A stretch of DNA of 9,176 nucleotides from an uncultured Eubacteriales bacterium. Its GTDB lineage: Bacteria; Bacillota; Clostridia; Oscillospirales; CAG-272. The notes under the pieces were generated by a model. The model was not told the DNA's origin and searched no databases. It saw only the letters and a list, made by a program, of their open reading frames with translations. The stretch is taken from the NCBI GenBank assembly GCA_900547725.1, contig URHR01000071.1, positions 1 to 9,176 on the forward strand. Direction: 5' to 3'. Below, piece after piece: positions 1-6,949 of the stretch. Each line of letters begins with the position of its first letter. Position 1 is the stretch's first letter. A program made the position numbers and the translations under genes.

Positions 1-43
1 AGGACTCCGCGTCCTCGACCGCGCCGCCTTTTAGAAAAGGCGG
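1..43. repeat. Two adjacent hairpins at the left edge
   Basis: AGGAC (1-5) pairs with GTCCT (11-15) across a 5-nt loop. CCGCCTTTT (24-32) pairs perfectly with AAAAGGCGG (35-43). There is no T tract after either stem on the + strand, so this is not an obvious terminator. The paired hairpins resemble the clusters at 5316-5427 and 9082-9173 in style, but not in sequence. They could be part of a dispersed palindromic repeat, or chance structure inside coding DNA. Confidence 0.4.
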
Positions 44-104
44 GCGAAAACTTTCCCTCATGACGAAAGCCTTTCAGTTCGTCTACAAGTCTGCATTTCT
101 TTGA
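3..104 (+). CDS. 3' end of an unidentified upstream reading frame (partial)
   Basis: A frame open from the left edge ends at TGA 102-104. Its last residues read KLSLMTKAFQFVYKSAFL. I do not recognise the protein. Third codon positions are fairly GC-rich, as in real genes here, and the stop abuts the AAGGAG of the next gene, the same arrangement as at the next junction. Both points suggest the true end of an upstream phage gene. Against this, bases 1-43 are dominated by two hairpins that look like an intergenic repeat. The frame could then be accidental, or a repeat may have entered the end of a gene. An ATG at 60 would give only a 14-residue peptide. Confidence 0.35.
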   Translation, partial: DSASSTAPPFRKGGRKLSLMTKAFQFVYKSAFL

Positions 105-116
105 AAGGAGCAACCT

Positions 117-1844
117 ATGTCAGTTCATGACAACCGCCGCGCGACGGTGAACAAGCGCGTGACCGAGTTCGGCGGCATCCGAAGCATTGCGCGCATTTCC
201 GACAGCGGTTCGTCCGACATGAAGAATTTTCGGATTCTCCCGGACGGTTCTTTGGAAAAGCGGTGCGGTTTTGAAACCGTCATTCTCGGAACAAAACCCA
301 TCCGCGGCTACTGGGAAGGCAGTTTTTCGGGCGTTGACTACATCTTTTATGTTGCCGGAAACACGCTCTACCGCCGTTCCCAAAACGACGCGTCCCCCGT
401 TCCGCTCACGGCGCTGACCGCGTCCGACAACCGCGTTTCGTTCTTTCTCTTTCACAACAGTCTCTATCTGCTCGACGGCTACACCATCATGACCTTTCAG
501 CCCGACAGCGGGATATTTTCCGTAGCGCAGGGATACGTCCCGCTTTACGGAAAGGACTGGGATCCCAAAACGTTGGGAGAGATCAACGAGCCGCGCAACC
601 TGTTGAACACGCGCCTGCGGGTTCATTATCTCAACTCGTCCGCCTCGAAGGTCTTTCAACTCCCCTTTACCGCCCAACGGGTGGATTCGGTACGGGTCAA
701 CGGAACGAATGTCACGTCCTACACGTTTCAGGCGGGAACTTCGTCGGTTACGATTCCCGACAACTACGCCACGGGCGGCGAGGTGGTCATCGCGTTTGAG
801 ATGGACAGCCTGTTCAGTATGCGCTCCACGGTATTGCAGGCGAACAGCGCAGCGATCTACCGCGACGGCTACCACGAAACGCTTCTGACCCACGGCGGTT
901 CGTCCGGCTACCGCGTCTGGCGCTCGTCCGAGGTAAGCGAGGAGATGCTTGCGGGTGCACGCGTGATCTATTCCTCCTGCGACAGTCTGTATGTGCGGGA
1001 CGGAACTTCGTTTACCCTTGGCAGTTCGGAGCATCCGCTGACCGCGGCGATTCAACACCTCGACCGTATGCTGGTCTTTAACGACAGCGGGGTCTGGGTT
1101 CTGCGGCATCCGCACGCGTCCGACGACAGCATGGAAATCGTGCTGTATCAGGACGGCATCGGCTGTGTTGCGCGGGACGGCGCGGTGCTCTGCCGAGGGA
1201 TTCCCTATATCATTTCGGGCAGCGGGATTGCGAAGCTCGGGCTGTTCAGCGCTTCCTCCGATATCACCACACTGACCGTGGTTTCCTCGGACATTGCGGA
1301 CAGACTTCCCGTTTCGGTTCTGAAGCACTGCGTTCTCCATTGGTACGACCGCGACAACCGTCTCTGGCTGCGCGACACGACCGACGCGGAAGGAACGGTT
1401 CTGCTCTGTGAGCCGGACGGCAAACGTTGGGTTCGCTATACGGGCATTGCCGCGAATGCGCTGATCGATTACGGCGGAGGTCCGGGCTTTACGACCGCGA
1501 ACGGGCGGATTGCGCGATTTGACGAAACGCTGGTTGCCGACGACGGCGAAAGCTTTGAAGCGGAGTACCTGAGCCAGTATCTGGATTTCTCACAGCCCGA
1601 GTTCTGCAAACGAGCCGGCTATGTTTCGATCTGCGCCGATTCCGGCGGCGCGTCGATCGGGCTGACGGTGGAAAGCGAACGCAGATCCTGCCTGTTGCAC
1701 TTTGACGGAAAAGAGGCGACGCCGCCCGAATTCTTCGGGGTACGGTTCGGAATCGGGCGTTTCCGCTTCCTGCGCTACCGTCTCGCCGTCGGCGGAAACG
1801 CGCGGGTTCGCATCTATTCGCTCTCCGCCACTGTTACCATCTGA
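117..1844 (+). CDS. Podovirus-type tail / packaged-DNA-stabilisation-like structural protein
   Basis: 575 aa, with ATG at 117 preceded by AAGGAG (105-110) and a 6-nt spacer. The N-terminal motif around residues 31-52 (SSDMKNFRILPDGSLEKR, then CGF) resembles the opening of P22 gp10-type and T7 tubular-type tail proteins, where a gene product announces 'nadN..ildpdGslekRpGf'. Most of the rest is short beta strands rich in Gly, Asp and aromatic residues, consistent with a beta-propeller or other all-beta fold. The C-terminal part (about 480-575; EYLSQYLDFSQPEFCKRAGY) also fits a tail-surface beta domain. There is no signal peptide or membrane segment. The inferred role is closing or extending the portal vertex after DNA packaging. 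It lies directly before the portal gene, whereas P22 gp10 lies after coat. The phage-structural assignment is fairly secure from motif and context; the exact role is not. Confidence 0.6.
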   Translation: MSVHDNRRATVNKRVTEFGGIRSIARISDSGSSDMKNFRILPDGSLEKRCGFETVILGTKPIRGYWEGSFSGVDYIFYVAGNTLYRRSQNDASPVPLTALTASDNRVSFFLFHNSLYLLDGYTIMTFQPDSGIFSVAQGYVPLYGKDWDPKTLGEINEPRNLLNTRLRVHYLNSSASKVFQLPFTAQRVDSVRVNGTNVTSYTFQAGTSSVTIPDNYATGGEVVIAFEMDSLFSMRSTVLQANSAAIYRDGYHETLLTHGGSSGYRVWRSSEVSEEMLAGARVIYSSCDSLYVRDGTSFTLGSSEHPLTAAIQHLDRMLVFNDSGVWVLRHPHASDDSMEIVLYQDGIGCVARDGAVLCRGIPYIISGSGIAKLGLFSASSDITTLTVVSSDIADRLPVSVLKHCVLHWYDRDNRLWLRDTTDAEGTVLLCEPDGKRWVRYTGIAANALIDYGGGPGFTTANGRIARFDETLVADDGESFEAEYLSQYLDFSQPEFCKRAGYVSICADSGGASIGLTVESERRSCLLHFDGKEATPPEFFGVRFGIGRFRFLRYRLAVGGNARVRIYSLSATVTI

Positions 1845-1860
1845 AAGGAGTACCATTTTC

Positions 1861-3399
1861 ATGAAACAGGATTCCACCACCGCCGCGTGGCAGCTTTACG
1901 AGGCGGGCAAGGAATACAAGCGGCGTATCGGGCTTTACGAGACGGTACGCCGGAACGAAAAATTCTACCGCGGCGACCAATGGTCGGGAGCTGACGACGG
2001 TCTGCCGCACCCGGTGTTCAACATCGTCCGCCGCATCGTCGATTTTCTCATCGGCGCGGTCGCGCCGAAGGAACTGACGGTTCACTACACCGACGACCGC
2101 CTTCCCTTTCTCGACAACTCGGCGCTTCGCGACAGCGTGAACGCGGGGTTGGAACTGCTCAACAAAAACGCTTCGTATCGGTTTACACACGGGCGGATCG
2201 ACGAGCTTTCGGGCAGAGCGCTTCTTGACGCGGCTCTGACGGGAGACGGCATCTTCTACTGTTGGTGGGACAACTCCTGCCGCTGCGGGCAACCGTTCTG
2301 CGGGGACATCCGCACCGACCTTGTGCGCAACACGGGCTACTTTCCCGCCGACCCGACGCTTGACGATGTGCAGAGTCAGGACTGGATCATTCTTGCGGGG
2401 CGCGCGACGGTTGCTTCCTTACGCCATGAGGCGGAGGAAGCCGGCATGAGCCACGAAGAAGCGATGAAGATTCTGCCCGACAGCGAACCGGAGGACGGAT
2501 CGCTGACAACCGGCGAAACCGACGGGAAAGCCACCTATCTGATCTGCTTCCGACGTGAAAACGGCGAGGTGGTTTACGAAAAGTCCACCCGCACGCAGGT
2601 TTTGCGCCATGCCGAAACGGGCTTGCGGTACTACCCCATCGCCCGCTTTCACTGGACTCCCTCGCACGGTTCCTGCCACGGAACTGCTCCCGTTACCGAA
2701 CTGATTCCGAATCAGCGCTACATCAATGCCGCCTACGCGATGGTGATGAAGCACATGACCGACACGGCATTTTCCAAGGTCATCTACGACAAATCCCGTA
2801 TTCCCGAATGGAGCAACGAGGTTGGCGAGGCGATTGCGGCAATGGGCGGCGGAAATGTTGCGGATGCGGTTTCGGTGGTTGGGGTTGGAAAGCTGGAAAG
2901 CGGTTACCTCGAACTGATCGACAGCGTGATCGACAACACCAAGAGCATGATGGGTGCGACTGACTCCGCGCTCGGCGACGAGACGGCAACCAACACCAGC
3001 GCGATTCTTGCCCTGCAACAGGCATCCGTTGTCGGGTTGCGGCAGGTCAGCGCGCGGTTCAACCGGTGTCTCGGAGAACTGGCGGAGATCTGGGCGGATA
3101 TGCTTTGCACCTACTCCCCGCGCGAGCGGTTGCTCCCCGTGTTTGAAAACGGCGGGGTGGCGGCTTATTCCGCCGATTACCGTCAGCTTCGGAACGAACT
3201 GCTTCACGCCACCGCCGAAACGGGCAGCATTGACCGTCTGACTCCCTCGGCAACCGTTACCCTGCTCGACCATCTGCTGGACGGCGGGCACATTACGGTA
3301 CAGCAATATCTTGAGCACCTCCCGGACGGATGTATTTCGGATCGGAACGCACTGCTTCGGAGTCTCGAAAAGAAAGGAAAGGATCGTACTGATGAATGA
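1861..3399 (+). CDS. Phage portal protein, P22 gp1-like
   Basis: 512 aa from ATG 1861. The start is set by AAGGAG at 1845-1850, fused to the stop of the previous gene, with a 10-nt spacer. The frame stays open further upstream, but only inside the neighbouring gene. The N-terminus (residues about 12-60) has the usual portal opening: a helical stretch with RRNEKFYRGDQW, then PHPVFNIVRRIVDFLIGAV. Residues about 362-415 hold the best signature, MMGATDSALGDETATNTSAI followed by a long helix (LQQASVVGLRQVSARFNRCL) typical of the portal wing and stem. P22 gp1 is longer (725 aa) because of its C-terminal barrel, so this is a short-barrel version. Twelve copies are expected to form the DNA entry ring at one capsid vertex. 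The gene overlaps the scaffold gene by 8 bp, so translation is probably coupled. Confidence 0.85.
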   Translation: MKQDSTTAAWQLYEAGKEYKRRIGLYETVRRNEKFYRGDQWSGADDGLPHPVFNIVRRIVDFLIGAVAPKELTVHYTDDRLPFLDNSALRDSVNAGLELLNKNASYRFTHGRIDELSGRALLDAALTGDGIFYCWWDNSCRCGQPFCGDIRTDLVRNTGYFPADPTLDDVQSQDWIILAGRATVASLRHEAEEAGMSHEEAMKILPDSEPEDGSLTTGETDGKATYLICFRRENGEVVYEKSTRTQVLRHAETGLRYYPIARFHWTPSHGSCHGTAPVTELIPNQRYINAAYAMVMKHMTDTAFSKVIYDKSRIPEWSNEVGEAIAAMGGGNVADAVSVVGVGKLESGYLELIDSVIDNTKSMMGATDSALGDETATNTSAILALQQASVVGLRQVSARFNRCLGELAEIWADMLCTYSPRERLLPVFENGGVAAYSADYRQLRNELLHATAETGSIDRLTPSATVTLLDHLLDGGHITVQQYLEHLPDGCISDRNALLRSLEKKGKDRTDE

Positions 3400-3991
3400 A
3401 GAAATTAAGGATTTGGAAAATCCGACTGCGGTGGACGTTGCGGAAGCTCTCCCGTCGGTTGCAGACGCTCGACCCGCAGACCAATGCGGAAGCAAAGAAG
3501 CGCCTGCTCCGACTGATGCGGCTGATCCGGCGGATTCTGCAACTGACAGTGCTACTCCTGCGGCTTCTGACACTGTTGCGGGAACTGATCCGTTTGATTC
3601 TGCGGAGCTTTCAGCGCTCCGGGCAGAGCTGACCCGCCTGCGGGAGGAACTCACGCGGAAGCAGGAAGTCACGCTCCGGCTCGGGCGCGAGTGCGCCGAA
3701 TTCCGCGACCTCTATCCAGACGTTCCCCTCTCGGCTATCCCGGATGAGGCATGGGACGCGGTTCGTTCCGGCGTTCCGCTCTCGGCAGCATTTGCACTCG
3801 CCGAGCGGAAGCGCGCCCGACTGGAAGAGGCGGCGAAGGAAAGCAACCTGCGCAACCGTTCACGTTCCGCGGGGGAAGTCAGCCAGGAAACCTCCGGCTA
3901 CTTCTCCTATGATGAGGTCAAAAACATGAGCCGCACGGAAATCCGCGAAAACTACAACAACATTCTGCTCTCGATGCAAAAATGGCATTGA
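3392..3991 (+). CDS. Capsid scaffold-like protein
   Basis: 199 aa, ATG at 3392 inside the end of the portal gene, with AAAGGA at 3377-3382 as ribosome binding site. Residues about 10-70 are low-complexity Ala/Asp/Pro/Thr and probably disordered. Residues about 70-98 form a charged heptad-like coiled coil (ELSALRAELTRLREELTRKQ). A second helix (about 140-155) is rich in Ala, Arg and Glu. The C-terminus reads YFSYDEVKNMSRTEIRENY and ends in MQKWH, a tail type common in small scaffold genes before coat genes of Firmicutes phages. It is highly charged with no enzymatic motif. Position between portal and coat matches the P22 order (gp1, gp8, gp5). The inferred role is to guide coat assembly and then leave the procapsid. 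Assignment rests on order, coiled coil and C-terminal motif rather than overall similarity. Confidence 0.72.
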   Translation: MNEEIKDLENPTAVDVAEALPSVADARPADQCGSKEAPAPTDAADPADSATDSATPAASDTVAGTDPFDSAELSALRAELTRLREELTRKQEVTLRLGRECAEFRDLYPDVPLSAIPDEAWDAVRSGVPLSAAFALAERKRARLEEAAKESNLRNRSRSAGEVSQETSGYFSYDEVKNMSRTEIRENYNNILLSMQKWH

Positions 3992-4039
3992 GGGCAACCC
4001 GAAAACAAAATTTTTTAAAAAAAGAAAGGATTTAACAAA
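3992..4039 (+). promoter_or_regulatory. A/T-rich leader and strong ribosome binding site of the coat gene
   Basis: This 48-bp gap between scaffold and coat is far more A/T-rich than its surroundings, with a run of six T followed by seven A (about 4009-4021). AGAAAGGA at 4023-4030 sits 9 nt before ATG 4040. An unstructured A/U-rich leader with a strong ribosome binding site would suit the most highly made virion protein. I see no convincing -35/-10 pair in it. Confidence 0.5.
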
Positions 4040-4891
4040 ATGTCTGTTTCCAGCTTTATTCCCGAAATTTGGAGCGCGTCCATGATGCACGCGCTGGACG
4101 CCAAGTACATTGCCGTTGCGAACTGCAACCGCGACTATGAGGGCGAAATCAAAGAAAGAGGCAACATGGTCAACATCTGCGGCATCAGCCCGATCGCCAT
4201 TTCCGACTACACCAAGAATACCGACATCACCGCTCCCGCCACGCTGACCGACTATGTGAAGAATCTGGAGATCACCGAGGCGAAGTACTTCAACTTCCAG
4301 TTGGACGACGTCGACTTCGTGCAGTCCCGTCCCGAATTGCTGAAAACCGCAGTCCACAATGCCGCGCAGGCGCTTGCCACTGCCGCAGACACCTATGTCT
4401 ATACGCAGATGGGCAAGGGCGCTTCCAAGGCTCTGACCTGCACGCCCTCCGGCGCGACCGACCTGACCAATCTGATTATCGACGCGCGCACCCTGCTCTT
4501 TACGCGCAACGTAACCGATGCGAACGACATCTCGATTGAGGTTTCGCCCGCGGTTGCCGCGCAGATTCTCAAGGAAAAGGCGGCGCTCTGCACCGACAAC
4601 ACCGACGCGCTCGAAGGCGGCTACATCGGCTCGATCGCAGGTTGCAAAATCTATGTTTCCAACCAGATTCCAACGGTTGACGACGCAACCGCCAAGACCC
4701 GCACCTACCGTTGCTTTGCACGCACCCGCCGCGCGGTCACGTTTGCGGAGCAGCTTTCCGAGATCGAGGCGTACCGTCCCGAGTCGCGCTTTGCGGATGC
4801 AATCAAGGGTCTGCATCTCTACGGCGCACGGGTCATCTACCCCGGCGAACTGGTTGAGCTGAAGATTACCTACGCCAACGCCACCGTCTGA
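4040..4891 (+). CDS. Major capsid (coat) protein, HK97 fold, P22 gp5-like family
   Basis: 283 aa. The start (MSVSSFIPEIWSASMMHALD) is typical of P22 coat-family proteins in Firmicutes phages. Residues 29-49 (CNRDYEGEIKERGNMVNICG) and 51-92 (ISDYTKNTDI near 54-63, then KYFNFQLDDVD at 82-92) are the conserved E-loop and early spine region of this family. The C-terminal half carries the alpha/beta segments expected of the P-domain and A-domain (EVSPAVAAQIL; GSIAGCKIYVSNQIP) and ends in a strand (ELKITYANATV). It is shorter than P22 gp5 (430 aa), so it probably lacks the inserted I-domain. There is no N-terminal prohead-protease delta region; the separate scaffold gene upstream replaces it. It should form the icosahedral shell on the portal and scaffold encoded just before it. 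Confidence 0.87.
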   Translation: MSVSSFIPEIWSASMMHALDAKYIAVANCNRDYEGEIKERGNMVNICGISPIAISDYTKNTDITAPATLTDYVKNLEITEAKYFNFQLDDVDFVQSRPELLKTAVHNAAQALATAADTYVYTQMGKGASKALTCTPSGATDLTNLIIDARTLLFTRNVTDANDISIEVSPAVAAQILKEKAALCTDNTDALEGGYIGSIAGCKIYVSNQIPTVDDATAKTRTYRCFARTRRAVTFAEQLSEIEAYRPESRFADAIKGLHLYGARVIYPGELVELKITYANATV

Positions 4892-4902
4892 TTCTCCCGC
4901 CT

Positions 4903-5310
4903 ATGAAGAATGAGGACATCTACAAGGCGGCGCTCCATCTGGTTGGCGAGCTGAATTCGGAGCAAACGGCGTGGAATGCGGATTACCTTGAGCGCAGCGG
5001 ATATCTTCTTGCAATGGTTTGCCGTCAATGCGAACCCGTGGAGAATCTCTTCCGCGCCGCAAACGGGCAGGACGCTGTCACGCTCCCCGATCAGCTTTGC
5101 TATCTGATGACCGTCACGTTTCCGCTCAGCCCGCCGCTCTCCACCGCCGCCGCATTCGGTCTTGCGGCGCTTCTGGTGGCGGACGAGAACCCCGAACTCA
5201 GCGGAAAATTGCACGATCGGTTTCGTCAGTCGCTCTCGGAGATTCTTGCCGCCCTTCCCATGAAGCCCGAGTCGATCACCGACCGCTACGCGTCCGTTTG
5301 GCAAGTCTGA
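4903..5310 (+). CDS. Small head-tail connector / head-completion-like protein
   Basis: 135 aa, 11 bp after the coat gene. The sequence is mostly helical: MKNEDIYKAALHLVGEL, then DYLERSGYLLAMVCRQCEPVE, a short TLPDQL loop, and an Ala/Leu-rich helix (AAFGLAALLVADENPELSGK) followed by a polar helix. Small helical proteins of this form sit right after coat genes in many Clostridia phages and are taken to be adaptors like P22 gp4 or HK97 gp6. I infer the same role: sealing the portal for tail attachment. No AGGAG-like site precedes ATG 4903, so translation probably depends on coupling to the coat gene. It is the last phage gene; tail genes would be expected next but hairpins and opposite-strand host genes follow. 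Location supports the role better than sequence does. Confidence 0.6.
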   Translation: MKNEDIYKAALHLVGELNSEQTAWNADYLERSGYLLAMVCRQCEPVENLFRAANGQDAVTLPDQLCYLMTVTFPLSPPLSTAAAFGLAALLVADENPELSGKLHDRFRQSLSEILAALPMKPESITDRYASVWQV

Positions 5311-5340
5311 AAAAAGGTCACGGGGGTTGCCCCCGTGACC
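5310..5340 (-). terminator. Perfect hairpin with T tract on the minus strand
   Basis: GGTCACGGGGG (5316-5326) pairs perfectly over 11 bp with CCCCCGTGACC (5330-5340) across a 3-nt loop. Read on the minus strand the stem is followed by six T (5315-5310), a textbook intrinsic terminator. The T tract reaches into the stop codon of the connector gene. It would stop minus-strand transcripts before they run antisense through the virion genes. The + strand has no T tract after the stem. Confidence 0.75.
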
Positions 5341-5375
5341 CCCTACGGGGACTTTGGAAAACGTCCCCGTAGGGG
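5340..5375. repeat. Perfect 13-bp inverted repeat between two terminators
   Basis: CCCCTACGGGGAC (5340-5352) is an exact inverted copy of GTCCCCGTAGGGG (5363-5375), with a 10-nt loop. It shares one base with the preceding hairpin. Neither strand shows a T tract after it, so it is not a standard terminator. Each arm also contains its own small palindrome (CCCCTACGGGG). It may be a dispersed palindromic repeat of the host. Confidence 0.65.
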
Positions 5376-5376
5376 T

Positions 5377-5427
5377 CAAAAAGATTCCCCCAAGAGCGGG
5401 TTCCGGAAAGGGTTCTGCTCTTGGGGG
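5377..5427 (-). terminator. Terminator of the surface-protein gene
   Basis: An 11-bp perfect stem, CCCCCAAGAGC (5387-5397) with GCTCTTGGGGG (5417-5427), has a 19-nt loop. On the minus strand it begins a few bases after the TAA at 5433-5435 and is followed by AATCTTTTTG (5386-5377). This is the natural end of the surface-protein transcript, backed up by the hairpin at 5316-5340. Confidence 0.75.
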
Positions 5428-5432
5428 GATTG

Positions 5433-6875
5433 TTACAGGCAGTGCGATTTCTTTTTCCTTCGGAAAAGTACAAGTGCCGCGAGGACAAAAACGGGTGAGA
5501 TTCCGACGGCGGACGAACATCCATGCGCGGGTACGGCGCGTGACGGGGCGGAATCCGCTTCGGATTCTGCTTCTGATTTCGATTCGGATTCGGAATTCTC
5601 TTCGGATTCGGGATTCTCTTCGGATTCGGGATTCTCTTCGGATTCGGGTTTCTCTTCGGATTCGGGTTTCGATTCAGGATCGGAGGTTGCGGCGGCGGGC
5701 TGTTCTGCAGACTCCGACGGCGGAATCCGCTCGGATTCCGTATAAGCGCAACCGCTGTTGGCGCAGGCACGGAAACGTCTGCCGTCGGGCAAAAGCTTCC
5801 ATGCCGGAAGCCGATGCGCGCCGCACGCTTTGACAAGGACAGCGCCACAGACCTCGCAGGTCACGGGCGTTGTGCAGTCGCCGTCGTCCTCCGCCGCGCG
5901 GTGCGGAATCCTCCCCAATTCTGCGCCGCAGACCGAGCAAACCGTTTCCGTCGTGCAGGACGGCTCGGTTGTATTGCCGCTGTGGTCGCAAATGCTCCAA
6001 AGTGCCTGTCGGGTCAGATTCTGCGCAGGCATTGTATCGGGAAGCGGCAGATTCCAACCGCAGAAGCGGTAACCGATCCTCACCGGCTCTGCGGGCGCTT
6101 CCAATGCCGCGCCGTACGCAACGGTCAGAACAAGATCTTCTCCGCCGTTTCCGAACCGGAAGGTTACGGTATAGCGGTTGACCGTCCACACGGGATAGTA
6201 AATTGTTCCCGCGCCTTCGCTTACGGAATCCCCGAGGCTGTACACCCTGCCGCTCGCCGCATCGCGCCAACCGGTCTGGGTATAGCCCTCGCGGGAGAAA
6301 TATACCTTGTCCGGCAGAATCAGCGGCATTCCGTTGTAGTGCTTGCCGGACTGCTCATTTCCGGTGCAGGTGCCGTCCGGGAGGTAATGCACCGTTTGAT
6401 AATCCGGTTCAAACCGAACATATGCAGATTCATATACCTCTTTGTCCGGATTCTCGATTTCAAACGCGTCCCCGCCGTTTTGACTGTTTCCCGCCCGGAC
6501 CCGCATTCCGGACGCGGGCAGGATCGTGCTTCCTTCCGACAGATTCAAACCGCCCGTAACCGTCAGGCATCCTGCGCCGCGCACGGTCAGATTTCCGTTC
6601 ACGGTCATGCCTTCGCGGACGGTATTCTCTCCCGTAACCTCCAATGTCCACGTTCCTTTTACAGACAGCTTGCGCAGTCTCGCGCCCTTCAGCGAGAGAA
6701 CTGCGGTCTCGATAGAGCAGCGCACGGTTCCGTCGCCCAGCACATCCTTTGCGTTGGCTTCTGTGACCCTGACGTCGTTTACAAAGAGTTCCTGCTCCGC
6801 TTCTGCGCCGAAAACGGTCGGACTTACGAAAAACGCAATCAGAACCGTTATGCAAACCGCCATCCACCGTCTCAT
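5433..6875 (-). CDS. Secreted, probably surface-anchored protein with InlB-type repeats
   Basis: 480 aa from ATG 6875. An in-frame GTG at 6887 overlaps the ribosome binding site (AAGGGG, 6892-6887), so the ATG 11 nt after it is preferred. Residues 1-24 are a signal peptide (MRRW, hydrophobic core, cleavage near FGA-EA). Residues about 30-115 (VTEANAKDVLGDGTV; LEVTGENTV; repeated LTV strands) resemble the beta-helical, carbohydrate-binding-like head of many clostridial surface proteins. About 153-294 hold two Listeria-Bacteroides (InlB B / Flg_new) type repeats, the second ending GYRFCGWNLPLP. About 296-376 is Cys-rich with CxxCG pairs. About 385-440 is a Pro/Glu/Ser stalk with hexapeptide repeats (PESEEN). 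The end is GCSSAVG, a hydrophobic segment and RRKKK, a sorting-like tail without LPXTG. It probably acts at the cell envelope in binding; the ligand is unknown. Confidence 0.75.
   Translation of the reverse strand: MRRWMAVCITVLIAFFVSPTVFGAEAEQELFVNDVRVTEANAKDVLGDGTVRCSIETAVLSLKGARLRKLSVKGTWTLEVTGENTVREGMTVNGNLTVRGAGCLTVTGGLNLSEGSTILPASGMRVRAGNSQNGGDAFEIENPDKEVYESAYVRFEPDYQTVHYLPDGTCTGNEQSGKHYNGMPLILPDKVYFSREGYTQTGWRDAASGRVYSLGDSVSEGAGTIYYPVWTVNRYTVTFRFGNGGEDLVLTVAYGAALEAPAEPVRIGYRFCGWNLPLPDTMPAQNLTRQALWSICDHSGNTTEPSCTTETVCSVCGAELGRIPHRAAEDDGDCTTPVTCEVCGAVLVKACGAHRLPAWKLLPDGRRFRACANSGCAYTESERIPPSESAEQPAAATSDPESKPESEEKPESEENPESEENPESEENSESESKSEAESEADSAPSRAVPAHGCSSAVGISPVFVLAALVLFRRKKKSHCL
5595..5666 (-). 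repeat. Four tandem 18-bp units in the surface-protein gene
   Basis: Three identical 18-bp units (5595-5612, 5613-5630, 5631-5648) and a fourth with one change (5649-5666) encode the hexapeptide PESEEN or a close variant. Degenerate copies flank them. The unit is a whole number of codons, so copy-number change would alter stalk length without a frameshift. Confidence 0.9.
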
Positions 6876-6886
6876 GTTCCGCAACA

Positions 6887-6892
6887 CCCCTT
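6887..6892 (-). promoter_or_regulatory. Ribosome binding site that sets the surface-protein start
   Basis: AAGGGG on the minus strand lies 11 nt before ATG 6875. The alternative GTG start at 6887 shares a base with this site, leaving no spacer, which favours the ATG. Confidence 0.55.
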
Positions 6893-6908
6893 CCGTTTAG
6901 TTACCGTT

Positions 6909-6937
6909 ATTATAGCACCGAACGAGGCTTTTTGCAA
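6909..6937 (-). promoter_or_regulatory. Sigma-A-type promoter of the surface-protein gene
   Basis: On the minus strand TTGCAA (6937-6932) and TATAAT (6914-6909) are separated by exactly 17 bp. Transcription should start near 6902, giving a short leader to ATG 6875. A perfect -10 and a 4/6 -35 make this a good housekeeping-type promoter, independent of the gene upstream. Confidence 0.8.
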
Positions 6938-6949
6938 GACTTTTTCCGC

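Noticed and set aside
120..1340. A 406-codon antisense frame over the tail-like protein gene
   Set aside because: Arg/Val/Gly/His-rich shadow of a gene with phage motifs on the + strand; no domain was recognised.
3396..3632. A 78-codon Leu/Arg-rich frame overlapping the scaffold gene
   Set aside because: It looks like an amphipathic or membrane peptide, but it is simply the shifted reading of the scaffold's repetitive Ala/Asp/Thr codons (CTG/CGG from GCTGAT-like runs). No separate ribosome binding site stands out.
2419..3672. A 417-codon antisense frame over portal and scaffold genes
   Set aside because: It crosses two well-supported genes and has low-complexity Ser/Ala sequence; a shadow of codon bias.
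5595..5666. Regular 18-bp repeats considered as a CRISPR or iteron array
   Set aside because: Units are directly adjacent with no spacers, keep the reading frame and encode a stalk peptide, so they are coding repeats.
5335..5745. A Ser-Asp repeat frame on the + strand resembling an SD-repeat adhesin
   Set aside because: It is the complement of the PESEEN stalk repeats, starts inside the terminator hairpins, and has no signal peptide or partner domains.
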